Source of the DNA: Kutzneria kofuensis
Lineage (GTDB): Bacteria; Actinomycetota; Actinomycetes; Mycobacteriales; Pseudonocardiaceae
Length of the DNA stretch: 64,000 nucleotides
Assembly: GCF_014203355.1 (NCBI RefSeq)
Contig: NZ_JACHIR010000001.1
Location: 2,296,038 to 2,360,037, forward strand
Direction of reading: 5' to 3'
Every line of letters starts with the position of its first letter. Within the stretch, counting starts at the first letter, position 1. A program made the position numbers and the translations under genes. The notes under the pieces are model-generated. The model had not been told where the DNA came from. It saw only the letters and a program-made list of their open reading frames with translations, and made no database searches. This document shows, one piece after another, positions 38,709 through 47,073 of the stretch.

Positions 38709-40272
38709 GGTGCTCCTCCTTGATCAGGTCGGCCGCCCGCTCGGCGATGGCGACGATGGCCGTGTGGCAGTTGCCCGACGGCACCGTCGGCATCACGCTG
38801 GCGTCGACCACCCGCAGGCCGTCCACGCCGTGCACGCGCAGCCGTGGGTCCACGACGGACAGTTCGTCCACGCCCATCCGGCACGAGCCGGCCTGGTGGT
38901 GGTAGCTGTCCGCGCGCGACCGCACGAACGCCGCCAGCTCGTCGCCGGACCGCACGTCCGGACCGGGCAGCAGCTCGCCCTTGAGCTGGCCGGCGAACGC
39001 CGAGGTGGCGAAGATCTCCCGGGACAGCTCGACGGCCTGCACCAGCCGGCGCAGGTCGGCCGGGTCGCCCAGGTAGTTCGGGTCGACCAGCGGCTTGGCC
39101 AGCGGGTGGTCGCTGGCCAGGCGCACGCTGCCGCGCGAGTACGGCCGCACCACGCCCGGCAGGATGCTGACCGCGTTGGGGTGCTGCTGGCCGACGATGA
39201 TGTCGAACGGCACGTGCACGAACGCGATCTGCAGGTCCGGCGCGGGCAGGCCCGGCTCGGACGTGGTGAACAGCGCCGACTCGGACAGGTTCTGGTGCCC
39301 CGGCTCGACCGGCTCCCGCGTCTCCGCGATCAACCCGGTCAGCACGTGGTTGTGGAAGTTCTCGCCCACACCGCGCAACGGGGACACCACCGGGATGTCG
39401 AACGCCCGCAACTGCTCCGGCGCACCGATGCCGGACAGCAGCAACAGCTTCGGCGACTCGATCGCGCCCGCGGACACGATCACCTCGGCGGTCGCCCGCA
39501 CCTCGAACGTGCCCTGGTGCCGTTCCTGGCCCGCGATCGCGTAGCGGCCCTCGCCCGTCGGCTCGGCCGGCGGGTTCTGCCGGTACCGGACGCCGGTGCA
39601 GCGTGTGCCGTCGAACGTCAGGTTCAACGCCTGGGCGTCGGTCCGCACGGTCAGGTTCGGCCGGTCCGCCGCGGGCTCCAGATAGGACACCAGCGCGCCG
39701 CGCCGCCGACCGTCCTCGACGTCGAGATGGTGCCAGCCGGCGCCGATCATGCTGGGGCCGTTGAAGTCCGCGACCTCCGGGTAGCCCAGCTCCACACACG
39801 CGTCGATGAACGTGCGGGACAACGGGTTCGGCTTGTGCTGGCCCGCGTTGGTCACACGCTGCGGGCCCTGTCGGTTCGCGCCGTCCTCCTGGTTCGCCAG
39901 CCGGGCGAAGTACGGCGCCAGGTCGTTGTAGGACCAGCCCGCCGCCCCCTGGTACGCCCAGCTGTCGAAGTCGCTGGGGTGCCCCTGGACGTGCATCATG
40001 ATGTAGAGATTGCTGCTGCCGCCGAGGCCCTTGCCGCGCGGCTCGTACGTGCTGCGGCCGTCCAGGCCCGGCTGCGGCACGCTCTGGTAGCCCCAGTCGA
40101 TGCCGGATCCCAGCAGGGTGAACCACAGCGACGCGTCGTCCACCGCCGCCGGCACCCACGCGCCGCCCGCCTCCAGCAGCAGCACCCGCGCCGCCGGGTC
40201 CTCGGACAGCCGGTTGGCCAGCACGCTGCCGGCGGTACCGCCGCCGACGACGACGTAGTCGAACTCCTCCAT
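38701..40272 (-). CDS. GMC-family FAD-dependent alcohol oxidoreductase
   Basis: 523 residues. FAD motif VVVGGGTAGSVLANRLSE begins at residue 7. GKGLGGSSNLYIMMHVQG is the first GMC signature and GAIESPKLLLLSGIG the second. The catalytic His pair is in SYHHQAGSCRMG and SGNCHTAIVAIAERAADL. The family oxidises primary or secondary alcohols (choline, glucose, aryl alcohols). The substrate here is unknown. Flanking NTF2-like and VOC genes with gaps of at most 16 bases place it in a pathway operon. Confidence 0.92.
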   Translation of the reverse strand: MEEFDYVVVGGGTAGSVLANRLSEDPAARVLLLEAGGAWVPAAVDDASLWFTLLGSGIDWGYQSVPQPGLDGRSTYEPRGKGLGGSSNLYIMMHVQGHPSDFDSWAYQGAAGWSYNDLAPYFARLANQEDGANRQGPQRVTNAGQHKPNPLSRTFIDACVELGYPEVADFNGPSMIGAGWHHLDVEDGRRRGALVSYLEPAADRPNLTVRTDAQALNLTFDGTRCTGVRYRQNPPAEPTGEGRYAIAGQERHQGTFEVRATAEVIVSAGAIESPKLLLLSGIGAPEQLRAFDIPVVSPLRGVGENFHNHVLTGLIAETREPVEPGHQNLSESALFTTSEPGLPAPDLQIAFVHVPFDIIVGQQHPNAVSILPGVVRPYSRGSVRLASDHPLAKPLVDPNYLGDPADLRRLVQAVELSREIFATSAFAGQLKGELLPGPDVRSGDELAAFVRSRADSYHHQAGSCRMGVDELSVVDPRLRVHGVDGLRVVDASVMPTVPSGNCHTAIVAIAERAADLIKEEHHG

Positions 40273-40288
40273 GATCCGGCTCCCTGCC

Positions 40289-40660
40289 TCAGGCTCCCGA
40301 CAGCACCGCGAACGGGGCGGTGTCGTGGAAGTTGGCCATGTAGCGGATGCGGCCGTCCACGATCTGGAAGTAGTTGGCCACCTTGGCCGTGATCGTGTCG
40401 CCGCCGTGCGTGCGGGCGGTGATGCGCGAGACCACGGCCGCCTGCTCGCCGTCGACCACGATGTGCTGGGGCACGTTGTGGAACTCCGCGTACATGTCCG
40501 GGAAGCCGGCCATCATCGAGCGCAGCGTCTCCCGGCCCTCCACGCGGCCGGCCAGCTGCTCCTCCATGACCTGGTCCTCGGCGAACAGGTCGGTCCACGC
40601 GTCCCACTCGCCGCGGTTGGCGAGCTCGTAGTAGCGGTTGACGACATCCCTGGTGTTCAT
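40289..40660 (-). CDS. NTF2/SnoaL-like protein
   Basis: 123 residues from ATG 40660, with GAGGAAGAGG upstream; an upstream in-frame start would add a basic low-complexity tail without a ribosome-binding site. TRDVVNRYYELANRGEWDAW, LFAEDQVMEEQLAGRVEGRE and MMAGFPDMYAEFHNV match SnoaL-like ester cyclase/hydrolase text, with further strands to the end (GRIRYMANFHDTAPF). It could act on a polyketide- or terpenoid-like substrate. Catalytic residues cannot be fixed without a structural comparison. Confidence 0.82.
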   Translation of the reverse strand: MNTRDVVNRYYELANRGEWDAWTDLFAEDQVMEEQLAGRVEGRETLRSMMAGFPDMYAEFHNVPQHIVVDGEQAAVVSRITARTHGGDTITAKVANYFQIVDGRIRYMANFHDTAPFAVLSGA

Positions 40661-40733
40661 CGACTGCCTCTTCCTCGATGATTCGCCGCGACGGCGGCGG
40701 GCGCCCGGCGGCTGCGCGGGCGCCCGCCGGGGG

Positions 40734-41141
40734 TCAGCCGACGAAGCGGCTGAACTCACCCGTGCCGTCGCCGAACATGGCGCCCTTGCCCTCGACGATC
40801 TTGCCGTCCCGCCACCGCAGGTAGTGCACCTCGTCGATGCTCAGGGTGACCGACGGGTCGTCCGCCCGGTGCGCGGTGTTGTGCGTGAGCACGACGGCGA
40901 TGTCCTCGCCCACGAGCAGGCCGGTGCGCTCCATCGCCAGCGAGCCGCCGGTCACCTCGCCCATGGTCTTCATGAAGCCGAGGAAGCCGTCGATGCCCTT
41001 GTGCACGCCGGAGACGCGGCCGTCGCCGGCGGCGAGCCAGGTCATGTCGGCGTCCCAGTACTGCCCGATGATCGCCGGATCGCCGCTGCCCAGCGCCTCG
41101 TACGCGGCCAGCACCCGTTCTTCAGTCAGCTCGGTGGACAT
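40734..41141 (-). CDS. NTF2/SnoaL-like protein
   Basis: 135 residues: LTEERVLAAYEALGSGDPAI, IGQYWDADMTWLAAGDGRVS, GVHKGIDGFLGFMKTM and IDEVHYLRWRDGKIVEGKG. This is the typical SnoaL-like order (helix, W/F-rich strand, G-x-x-G-x-x-G loop, D-E-V-H strand, R-DGKI strand). It is ten bases downstream of the 41152 gene and 73 bases upstream of 40660, in the same direction. Confidence 0.84.
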   Translation of the reverse strand: MSTELTEERVLAAYEALGSGDPAIIGQYWDADMTWLAAGDGRVSGVHKGIDGFLGFMKTMGEVTGGSLAMERTGLLVGEDIAVVLTHNTAHRADDPSVTLSIDEVHYLRWRDGKIVEGKGAMFGDGTGEFSRFVG

Positions 41142-41151
41142 CCGCGTCCCC

Positions 41152-41601
41152 TCACTTGGCCCAGCGCTGCGGGATCGGCGCCAGCGCGATGGCCTGCCAG
41201 AAGAAGTTGTCCGCCGAGTACTGGTCGCTCAGGTAGACCTGGACCTCCTTGATGCGGCCGTTCTCGATCCGGTAGTGCGTGCAGTTCATCGCGTCCAGCT
41301 TGGCCCCGGGCACCTCGCCCACGCCGCGGTGGGTCTCCACCACGGTGTCCTCGCCCCACGCGTCGATCTTGATCGGCAGCACCTGCACGCCGGTGGAGAC
41401 CAGGCCGGCGAAGAAGGCGATGACCTCGTCGACGCCGTTCTTCGTGCCGCCGACCGGGCTGCGCCCCGGCAGCGTCCACACCACGTCCGGCGCGAACACC
41501 TCACGCCGGACCGTCTCGAGGTCGCCCTCGTTGAAGCGGTCGTACATCTTCTGAACCAGCGCAACATTGCTGGTGCGCACGTCGACCACAGTTTCCGTCA
41601 C
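41152..41601 (-). CDS. NTF2/SnoaL-like protein, first of the operon
   Basis: 149 residues from GTG 41601 (GGAGGAG upstream). LVQKMYDRFNEGDLETVRRE, FAPDVVWTLPGRSPVGGTKN and VVETHRGVGEVPGAKLDAMN mark the SnoaL-like fold; THYRIENGRIKEVQVYLSDQ is the last strand pair. It heads the run 41152-37791 (three NTF2, GMC, VOC, NTF2). A long bulged inverted repeat at 41626-41667 lies just before its ribosome-binding site and probably controls it. Confidence 0.85.
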   Translation of the reverse strand: MTETVVDVRTSNVALVQKMYDRFNEGDLETVRREVFAPDVVWTLPGRSPVGGTKNGVDEVIAFFAGLVSTGVQVLPIKIDAWGEDTVVETHRGVGEVPGAKLDAMNCTHYRIENGRIKEVQVYLSDQYSADNFFWQAIALAPIPQRWAK

Positions 41602-41625
41602 GGCCGTTCATCTCCTCCGGCTGAA

Positions 41626-41667
41626 TGGGTGTCGCGGGCACCGTTTCGCGTGCCGTCGCGACACCCA
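41626..41667. promoter_or_regulatory. Long bulged inverted repeat before the NTF2/GMC operon
   Basis: TGGGTGTCGCG (41626-41636) pairs with CGCGACACCCA (41657-41667). Inside, GGCAC pairs with GTGCC, leaving an 8-base loop and a 2-base bulge. It lies 24 bp before the GTG at 41601 and could be an operator or a 5'-UTR hairpin. Confidence 0.55.
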
Positions 41668-41797
41668 GTGAACCCGGCCGGCCGACGTCACGGCAACGAG
41701 ATCCCGTTCGGCACAAGTACTTCCGGATGTCGACGGAGGAAAGACCTGCTGGGGCAACGGATTACGTTCGGTCTACCGGAACAGTCCACAATAGACC

Positions 41798-41831
41798 GCA
41801 ACGCCGGCCGCGTGGTCGCGGCCGGCGTTGC
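41798..41831 (-). terminator. Terminator after the SDR gene
   Basis: Perfect 15-bp stem GCAACGCCGGCCGCG / CGCGGCCGGCGTTGC with loop TGGT, 13 bases beyond the stop at 41845 on the minus strand. It separates the upstream gene set (46.8-41.8 kb) from the NTF2/GMC operon. Confidence 0.85.
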
Positions 41832-41844
41832 CGGAGGTGGTCCC

Positions 41845-42552
41845 TCACCACGGAATGCGCTTGCGCTCCCGGAAGAACCCGCCGTTGGGGCCGTTGTCCG
41901 GCAGCGTCGCCAGCCAGACGGCGGTGTCGGCGCCGTCGGCGACGCTCAGCGGCGCGCCACCGCCGCCCATTCGGGTCCGCACCCAGCCCGGGCACATCGC
42001 GTTCACCTTGACGCCGCGCGGCACCGCCGCCGACACCACCAGGGTCAGCGCGTTCAGCGCGGCCTTGGCGATACCGTAGGCCGGCGGGTGCGGCACGCTC
42101 TCGGTCATCGCGCCGCCGCCGGCGGACACGTTGACCACCCGCCCGTAGCCGCGGTCGATCATGCCCGGCACGAACGCCTGGCAGGTACGAAACGCGCCCA
42201 TCATGTTGATCTGCAACGACTCCGTGAACATCTCCTCGGTGACCGAGAAGAACGAGGTCGTCGGGTAGATGCCGGCGTTGTTGACCAGCACGTCGATCCG
42301 GACGCCGTCGGCGGCCAGCCGGGCGGCGCAGTCCCGCACGCTGTCGGCGTCGGTGACGTCGAGCTGCTCGGCGCGGGCGTGCCCGGCCGGCGCGCGCACC
42401 TCCGACAGCGCCGCCCGCCCGCGTTTCTCGTCCCGCGACGTCAGCACGATGTCGAGTCCGGCGGCCGCCAGCTGGCGGCACACCTCCAGGCCGATGCCCC
42501 GGTTCGCGCCGGTCACCAGGGCCGTGCGCCGGCTGTTCCCGTTGGGACTCAT
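41845..42552 (-). CDS. Short-chain dehydrogenase/reductase
   Basis: 235 residues. TALVTGANRGIGLEVCRQLA is the cofactor loop, LVNNAGIYP the NNAG motif, VVNVSAGGGAM the Ser and PPAYGIAKAALNALT the Tyr-x-x-x-Lys. The final part (DNGPNGGFFRERKRIPW) resembles carbonyl reductase-type plant-like SDRs. It reduces a carbonyl with NADPH or does the reverse; the substrate is unknown. It follows the NAD(P)-binding gene at 42571 by 18 bases. Confidence 0.9.
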   Translation of the reverse strand: MSPNGNSRRTALVTGANRGIGLEVCRQLAAAGLDIVLTSRDEKRGRAALSEVRAPAGHARAEQLDVTDADSVRDCAARLAADGVRIDVLVNNAGIYPTTSFFSVTEEMFTESLQINMMGAFRTCQAFVPGMIDRGYGRVVNVSAGGGAMTESVPHPPAYGIAKAALNALTLVVSAAVPRGVKVNAMCPGWVRTRMGGGGAPLSVADGADTAVWLATLPDNGPNGGFFRERKRIPW

Positions 42553-42570
42553 GGGTGGTGTGCTCTCCCG

Positions 42571-43263
42571 TCAGTGCGTCAGCACGTCGTCCTTGACCAG
42601 CGCGGAGAACAGCGGCGACCAGCTGTCCGGCGCCGCGCCGGCCTTGTTGTACATCTCGAAGGTAAGCCCGGCCGCCTCCGGCAGCGCGATGGCCTGCACG
42701 CAGGCTTCCGCGACGTCCTCGCGGCTGACCTGCCCGTCGCCCTGGTCGCCCTGCCCCAGGCGGACGGCGGCGATGCCCCGGTTGTGGCGGTCGATCAGCC
42801 AGCTGGGCCGGATCACCGTGTAGGGCAGCCCGCTGGCGCGCACCGCGTCCTCGCCGCGCAGCCGCCAGTCCAGCAGCCGGCCCCACTCGTTGAACTGGTG
42901 CTCCGGGTGCGTCACGTAGATCGACGAGACCAGCACGAACCGGCCCAGGTCCGGCGGGCACAGCTCCAGCACCCGGCGCACGCCCTGGTACATCGTGGTC
43001 TCCGGCCGGTTCGGGCCGCTGTTGTCGGTGCCGGGCTCGACGCTGTACACCACCGCCCGCGCGCCGGCCAGCGCCGCCTCCAGGCCACTGCCGTCGCGCA
43101 CGTCCACATCGAACGCCCGCGCACCGTCGGCGACCAGGTCCTTCGCGCCGCGTGTGGCCGAGCGGCTGGCCACCCGGACCTCCGCGCCCGCGGCGAGCAG
43201 GCGGCGGGCGACCAGGCGGCCGGTCCGGCCCGCGCCGCCGACCACCGTCACTGGGCTGAGCAT
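42571..43263 (-). CDS. NmrA-like NAD(P)-binding oxidoreductase
   Basis: 230 residues of atypical SDR type. VTVVGGAGRTGRLVARRLLA is the Gly-rich cofactor loop (GxxGxxG). VLVSSIYVTHPEHQ and GLPYTVIRPSWLID fit the NAD(P)H-binding (NmrA/HSCARG-like) family. The usual YxxxK is absent, so it may be a redox sensor or an isomerase/reductase without the classical triad. It is the middle gene between the SDR at 41845 and the DUF2306 gene upstream. Confidence 0.82.
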   Translation of the reverse strand: MLSPVTVVGGAGRTGRLVARRLLAAGAEVRVASRSATRGAKDLVADGARAFDVDVRDGSGLEAALAGARAVVYSVEPGTDNSGPNRPETTMYQGVRRVLELCPPDLGRFVLVSSIYVTHPEHQFNEWGRLLDWRLRGEDAVRASGLPYTVIRPSWLIDRHNRGIAAVRLGQGDQGDGQVSREDVAEACVQAIALPEAAGLTFEMYNKAGAAPDSWSPLFSALVKDDVLTH

Positions 43264-43359
43264 GATTTCTCCCTACGTCCTGTCGACATCGGCGACAAAC
43301 AGCATCACCGCGTCCCGGCGGGGCAGCCAGAACGCGGTGATGCTGGTACTCGTGGTTCC

Positions 43360-44127
43360 TCAGTTGCCGGCGGACGCCGCCGCGGTGGTCCGGGCGGCGG
43401 CCGCACGCCTGCGGCGCCGTGGCCGCAGCACGAACCACTCGACGAACAGCAGGTGCCCGACGAACGCCGCCCACAGCCCGGCGACCGCGCCCTCGACGAT
43501 GACCAGGCGGTCCTGGCCGGCGTAGGTCGCCGGCAGCAGCCACGTGGTCAGGGCGATGGCGATCGGCTGGGTGATTCGGACCGTGATGGTCGAGGTCGTC
43601 ATCGCGACGTTGCGGTACATCCAGCGCTTGTGGTCCTCGAACCGGTGCTGGATGCCGGCGACGAAGCCGGCGACCGTGGTGATCGCCCACAGCGTGGCCA
43701 TGGCCAGGAAGCCGTAGCGCAGGCCCTGGCCGAACGTGGTCAGGATGGCCACCGGGAAGGCCAGGATGCCGGACGGGATCACGCCGGCGAAGTAGTAGAC
43801 CCAGCCGATCTTGCGGTGCACGCCCGGGTGGTTCTCCCGCAGCCACGGCCACACCTGGGTCCAGGCCAGGCACACCGCGACCGTGCCGGTGAGCACGTGC
43901 GCGGCCAGGATCGGGTAGTGCCACGGGATTTCCGGCCGGATGCTGGCCACCGTCAGCGACGGGTCGAAGGTGATGAACCGGCCGCCGCCGTAGACGCCGA
44001 AGCCGACGCAGTACAGCGCGAACGGCAGGACCCACCACTGGCGGGCCCAGGCTCCCTTGCCCCGCTGGGGTTTGCCACCGCTCGGCGGCCGGAGCCCGCT
44101 GTCGGTCTTCTCTCTGGTGATCGTCAT
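43360..44127 (-). CDS. DUF2306-type integral membrane protein
   Basis: 255 residues from ATG 44127. About six membrane helices: LPFALYCVGFGVYGGGRFI, YPILAAHVLTGTVAVCLAW, WVYYFAGVIPSGILAFPVAI, YGFLAMATLWAITTVAGFV, VRITQPIAIALTTWLLP and LWAAFVGHLLFVEWFVL. The His residues in HYPILAAHV, PGVHRKIGWVYY and FEDHKRWMYRNVAM are characteristic of DUF2306, and suggest haem or metal binding. Its ATG overlaps the stop of the ferredoxin-reductase gene (44124-44127), so it may take electrons from it. Function unproven. Confidence 0.82.
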   Translation of the reverse strand: MTITREKTDSGLRPPSGGKPQRGKGAWARQWWVLPFALYCVGFGVYGGGRFITFDPSLTVASIRPEIPWHYPILAAHVLTGTVAVCLAWTQVWPWLRENHPGVHRKIGWVYYFAGVIPSGILAFPVAILTTFGQGLRYGFLAMATLWAITTVAGFVAGIQHRFEDHKRWMYRNVAMTTSTITVRITQPIAIALTTWLLPATYAGQDRLVIVEGAVAGLWAAFVGHLLFVEWFVLRPRRRRRAAAARTTAAASAGN

Positions 44128-45392
44128 CGCGGCCCTCCAGCCCGAGTTCTGTCCACTGTGTTCGCCCGGCCGATCACCAGCGACCGCAGGTCGACCGACT
44201 CGTCGGCGAGGCGGCCGGCGTGCACCGGCAGGCCGCGTTCGATCAGCCTTCGGGCGGCCTTCATCTCCACCGGCCGGTTGACCGCGACCGCGCCCACGCA
44301 TCTGCCGTCCACGAGCGCGAACGCGGCGAAGGACTCGCCGCCGAGCTCTCCCCGCAGCACGACCTCGCCCCGGAACTCGCCGACGACCTCCAGGTGCCAG
44401 CCGTAGCGGTCGGACCAGAAACGAGACACCGGCCGGGTCGGAGCGGGCGCGCCGATGATCGCGGCGGCCGCCGCCTTTCCCTCGTGCAGCGCCGATTCCC
44501 AGTGCTCCACGTTGGGCAGCGGACCGTCCGGCCCGGTGGGGCGGGCGGCGTCGCCGGCGGCGAAGATCCGGGGGTGCGAAGTGCGCTGGGCCGCATCGAC
44601 CAGCACGCCGCGGTCGACGGCGAGGCCGGCCGTCGCGGCCAGCGAGTCGTCGGAGACGATGCCGACCCCGACCACAACGACGTCGCAGTCGACGAACTCG
44701 TCGCTGCCGGCCAGATGCAGCCGCACCGGGCCGCCGAGGTCCTCGACCGAGGCGACCGCGCCGACCAGCACCCGCACCCCGTTGATCCGGTGCTGGCTGT
44801 GCAGCAGGTCGGCGATCTCCGTGCCCACGACCCGTTCCAGCGGCAGCGGCGCCGGGTCGATCAGCGTCGCCACACAGCCCAGCACGGTCGCGCTCGCCGC
44901 CACCTCGGCGCCGATCAGGCCCGCGCCGATCACGCCGACGCGGACACCCGGCCCGAGCCGGTCGCGCAGCGCTACGGCGTCGTCGAGCGAGCGCAGCACG
45001 GTGACCGCCCGGTGATCGCCGCCGGGCACCGGCAGCGGCCGGGGGCGGCCGCCGGTGGCCAGCAGCACCGCGTCGACGGGTTCGGTTCTGCCGTAGGTCA
45101 ACTCGATGCGGCCCTCGTCCGGACGGATCGCCGTGACGGGCGTGCTGAGCCGCAGGTCGATGTCCCGCGCGGCGTACCAGTCGGCCGGCCTCAGCGCCAC
45201 GTCGGCGGTGGTTTGCTTGCCCAGCAACAGGTCCTTGCTCAGCGGCGGCCGGTCGTAGGGCAGGTGCGGCTCGGCCCCGAACAGCGTCAGCCGCCCGTCG
45301 TATCCCAACTCCCGCAGCTGCTCGCACGCGCTCACGCCGGCCAGGCCCGCCCCGACGACGGCGACATGGCCGGGTAACTCAGGCTGGTTCAT
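44124..45392 (-). CDS. Ferredoxin reductase-type FAD/NAD oxidoreductase
   Basis: 422 residues. FAD motif VAVVGAGLAGVSACEQLREL; PYDRPPLSKDLLLGK is a hallmark of putidaredoxin/rubredoxin reductases. NAD motif VRVGVIGAGLIGAEVAASA, then HPRIFAAGDAARP and PNVEHWESALHEGKAAA. It passes electrons from NAD(P)H to a ferredoxin; the Rieske ferredoxin gene just upstream overlaps it by 14 bases and is the natural partner. The final acceptor could be the P450 at 52294 or an oxygenase elsewhere. Confidence 0.92.
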   Translation of the reverse strand: MNQPELPGHVAVVGAGLAGVSACEQLRELGYDGRLTLFGAEPHLPYDRPPLSKDLLLGKQTTADVALRPADWYAARDIDLRLSTPVTAIRPDEGRIELTYGRTEPVDAVLLATGGRPRPLPVPGGDHRAVTVLRSLDDAVALRDRLGPGVRVGVIGAGLIGAEVAASATVLGCVATLIDPAPLPLERVVGTEIADLLHSQHRINGVRVLVGAVASVEDLGGPVRLHLAGSDEFVDCDVVVVGVGIVSDDSLAATAGLAVDRGVLVDAAQRTSHPRIFAAGDAARPTGPDGPLPNVEHWESALHEGKAAAAAIIGAPAPTRPVSRFWSDRYGWHLEVVGEFRGEVVLRGELGGESFAAFALVDGRCVGAVAVNRPVEMKAARRLIERGLPVHAGRLADESVDLRSLVIGRANTVDRTRAGGPR

Positions 45393-45753
45393 GGCCGGTT
45401 CCGTCGGTCAGCTGGGACTCGTCGGGCAGCAGCCAGACCGTGCCGCCCTGCACGTCGACGCGGTGCGCCACCGTGTCGGTCACCGCCGGCAGGCCCAGCG
45501 CCTCGCCGGTGCGCAGGCAGAACGCGCCGCTGTGCAGCGGACATTCCACCTGGCCGTCCTCCACCCACCCCTCCGACAGCGACGCGCGGGCGTGCGTGCA
45601 GGTGTCGTTGAGCGCGAAGTACTCGCCGTTGTCGTTGAACACCGCGATGTCGTCGGCGGTGCCGGCCTGCTCCCGCGGGATCCGGACGGCCTCGCCGTCC
45701 TGGAGCTCGTGCACGGCGCAGACCGGAATTGCGTGGTCGATTCCTCGTGTCAT
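45379..45753 (-). CDS. Rieske [2Fe-2S] ferredoxin
   Basis: 124 residues. The cluster ligands are in DTCTHARASLSEGWVE (C-x-H) and VECPLHSGAFCLRTGEAL (C-x-x-H). It is a small electron carrier of the type that serves ring-hydroxylating dioxygenases or P450s. It overlaps the reductase gene. No oxygenase large subunit is adjacent; the P450 is 6.5 kb away on the other strand. Confidence 0.94.
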   Translation of the reverse strand: MTRGIDHAIPVCAVHELQDGEAVRIPREQAGTADDIAVFNDNGEYFALNDTCTHARASLSEGWVEDGQVECPLHSGAFCLRTGEALGLPAVTDTVAHRVDVQGGTVWLLPDESQLTDGTGHEPA

Positions 45754-45839
45754 GTGTCAGGCCCCCCAAGGGCTCTCGACGAGCGGCCCGGCTCGGTGGT
45801 GCGGAGCCGGGCCGCGCTTGCGGACGTCCTTGCCGGGAC

Positions 45840-46301
45840 TCACTTGCTGGGCAGCTTGGGCGGGTCGCCCGCCCACGGGCCGACACCGCCGATCTCCTCC
45901 ACGTGGATCCGGGTGACGTAGCCCGGGTGCACCTTCAGCTCGGCCGGCGGGATCTCCGCGCCCGGCGCGATGTAGACGTTGGCCAGCTTGCGGATCAGGT
46001 CGAAGGCCCCGCCCTTGACCACCTCGCCGCGGCCGGTCACCGTCAGGTACTGGCGCAGGCCGCTGCCGTGGAACTGCAGGCTCTCCACGGACAGCGCCAC
46101 CCTCGGGTCCCGCATCAGGTTCTTCGTCTTGCGGTAGTTGAACATCGAGGCGAAGAAGATGTCGCCGTCGTCGATGCCGACCCAGACGCAGGTCACGTGG
46201 GGGCTGCCGTCCTCGTTCAGCGTCACCACGTGCCCCAGCGGGCCACCCTCGATCAGCTCGACCGCCGACGGCGGCAGCCGCAGGCCGGTGGACTCGGTCA
46301 T
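45840..46301 (-). CDS. Pyridoxamine 5'-phosphate oxidase-like (flavin/F420-binding) protein
   Basis: 153 residues of split-barrel fold: GHVVTLNEDGSPHVTCVWVG, then FFASMFNYRKTKNLMRDPRV, and YLTVTGRGEVVKGGAFDLIR. The K-T-K-N-L-R-D-P-R segment is usual in actinobacterial PPOX-class F420- or FMN-dependent reductases. With the F420-reductase-like gene at 48561 nearby, F420 use is plausible but unproven. 86 bases separate it from the Rieske gene downstream. Confidence 0.82.
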   Translation of the reverse strand: MTESTGLRLPPSAVELIEGGPLGHVVTLNEDGSPHVTCVWVGIDDGDIFFASMFNYRKTKNLMRDPRVALSVESLQFHGSGLRQYLTVTGRGEVVKGGAFDLIRKLANVYIAPGAEIPPAELKVHPGYVTRIHVEEIGGVGPWAGDPPKLPSK

Positions 46302-46310
46302 GTCTGCCTC

Positions 46311-46775
46311 TCAGTCAATGTATTCGACGATGTCCGCGATCTGGCCGTTGCGGACCAGGTACGCGTAGTGCAGCAACACGTCGTCACCGGTCTTGGAAAC
46401 GAAGTGGTAATCCATCTGCAACCGGAAACCGTCCCAGTGCGAGCCGATGACCGTGTAGCGCGCGGATGTCTGAATGACCGCCGGAATGATCAAGCGGTTC
46501 ATGATGTCGTCCCGGCCGTTGAACAGGTTGCCGACGCTGTCCCATTTCGCGTCCGGCGCGATCAGCGCGGCGATTCCGGCGGCGTCCAGCGCGTTCGACC
46601 GGTTGATGAAACGCGCCTCGACCGAACGGGCCGACCGCTCGGCGGCCGACGGCCACCACTGGCTCGCCTGGTTCGCGACCTGCGCGGGCGCGGCCTGGCT
46701 GAGCGAGCCGGGGAGCAGGCAGGCGGCGGCCGCGAGCGCGACGGCGGCAGCCCCGTACTTCACGGAAATCCGCAT
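46311..46775 (-). CDS. Exported NTF2/SnoaL-like protein
   Basis: 154 residues. The N-terminus is a Sec-type signal peptide (basic MRISVKYG, hydrophobic AAAVALAAAACLLPG, then SLSQAAPAQ with an A-x-A-like site), so the mature protein is probably outside the membrane. The mature part has the NTF2-like order: ARFINRSNALDAAGIAALIA, GRDDIMNRLIIPAVIQT and LLHYAYLVRNGQIADIVEYI. An extracytoplasmic member in a group of four cytoplasmic NTF2-like proteins is unusual. A neighbouring GTG at 46778 is an alternative start. Confidence 0.75.
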   Translation of the reverse strand: MRISVKYGAAAVALAAAACLLPGSLSQAAPAQVANQASQWWPSAAERSARSVEARFINRSNALDAAGIAALIAPDAKWDSVGNLFNGRDDIMNRLIIPAVIQTSARYTVIGSHWDGFRLQMDYHFVSKTGDDVLLHYAYLVRNGQIADIVEYID

Positions 46776-46875
46776 CACAACAACCCTTTCGCAGGTGATT
46801 GCGTTCTCGAGCCATCATGCGATCGGGTGAGGGTGTGAGCCAGCAGCGCGGGCGGACTTCGTAACGTGGCCGAGC

Positions 46876-46894
46876 CTGGTACTTCCAGTACCAG
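46876..46894. promoter_or_regulatory. Operator-like palindrome between divergent genes
   Basis: CTGGTACT-TCC-AGTACCAG, perfect 8-bp arms, in the gap between 46775 (minus) and 47074 (plus). A further partial copy, GTACTGG, follows at 46904-46910, and GTACTGGA recurs before the 48561 start. A regulator of the whole cluster could bind here. Confidence 0.55.
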
Positions 46895-47073
46895 CACTGC
46901 GCCGTACTGGTCCGTGACCCGCCGCGGACTTAGCGTCGACGTGCCACGGGTGTGCGTTCTCCTCACTCCGGCGGGACGGATCTTCCGAAATTCCGTTCCG
47001 TTGACGCGCCGAGAGCGTTGTTCTCGCCGCGGCGTCGCGTCTTGGCCATGTTTTTTCCAGTTAGGAGTATCCC

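Noticed and set aside
41600-41630. Alternative ATG at 41611 for the NTF2-like gene
   Set aside because: It is in a different frame and runs out of family similarity; GTG 41601 gives the correct protein.
44130-45327. Upstream extension of the DUF2306 gene
   Set aside because: The added 400 residues are a shifted frame of the ferredoxin reductase gene; ATG 44127 overlaps its stop.
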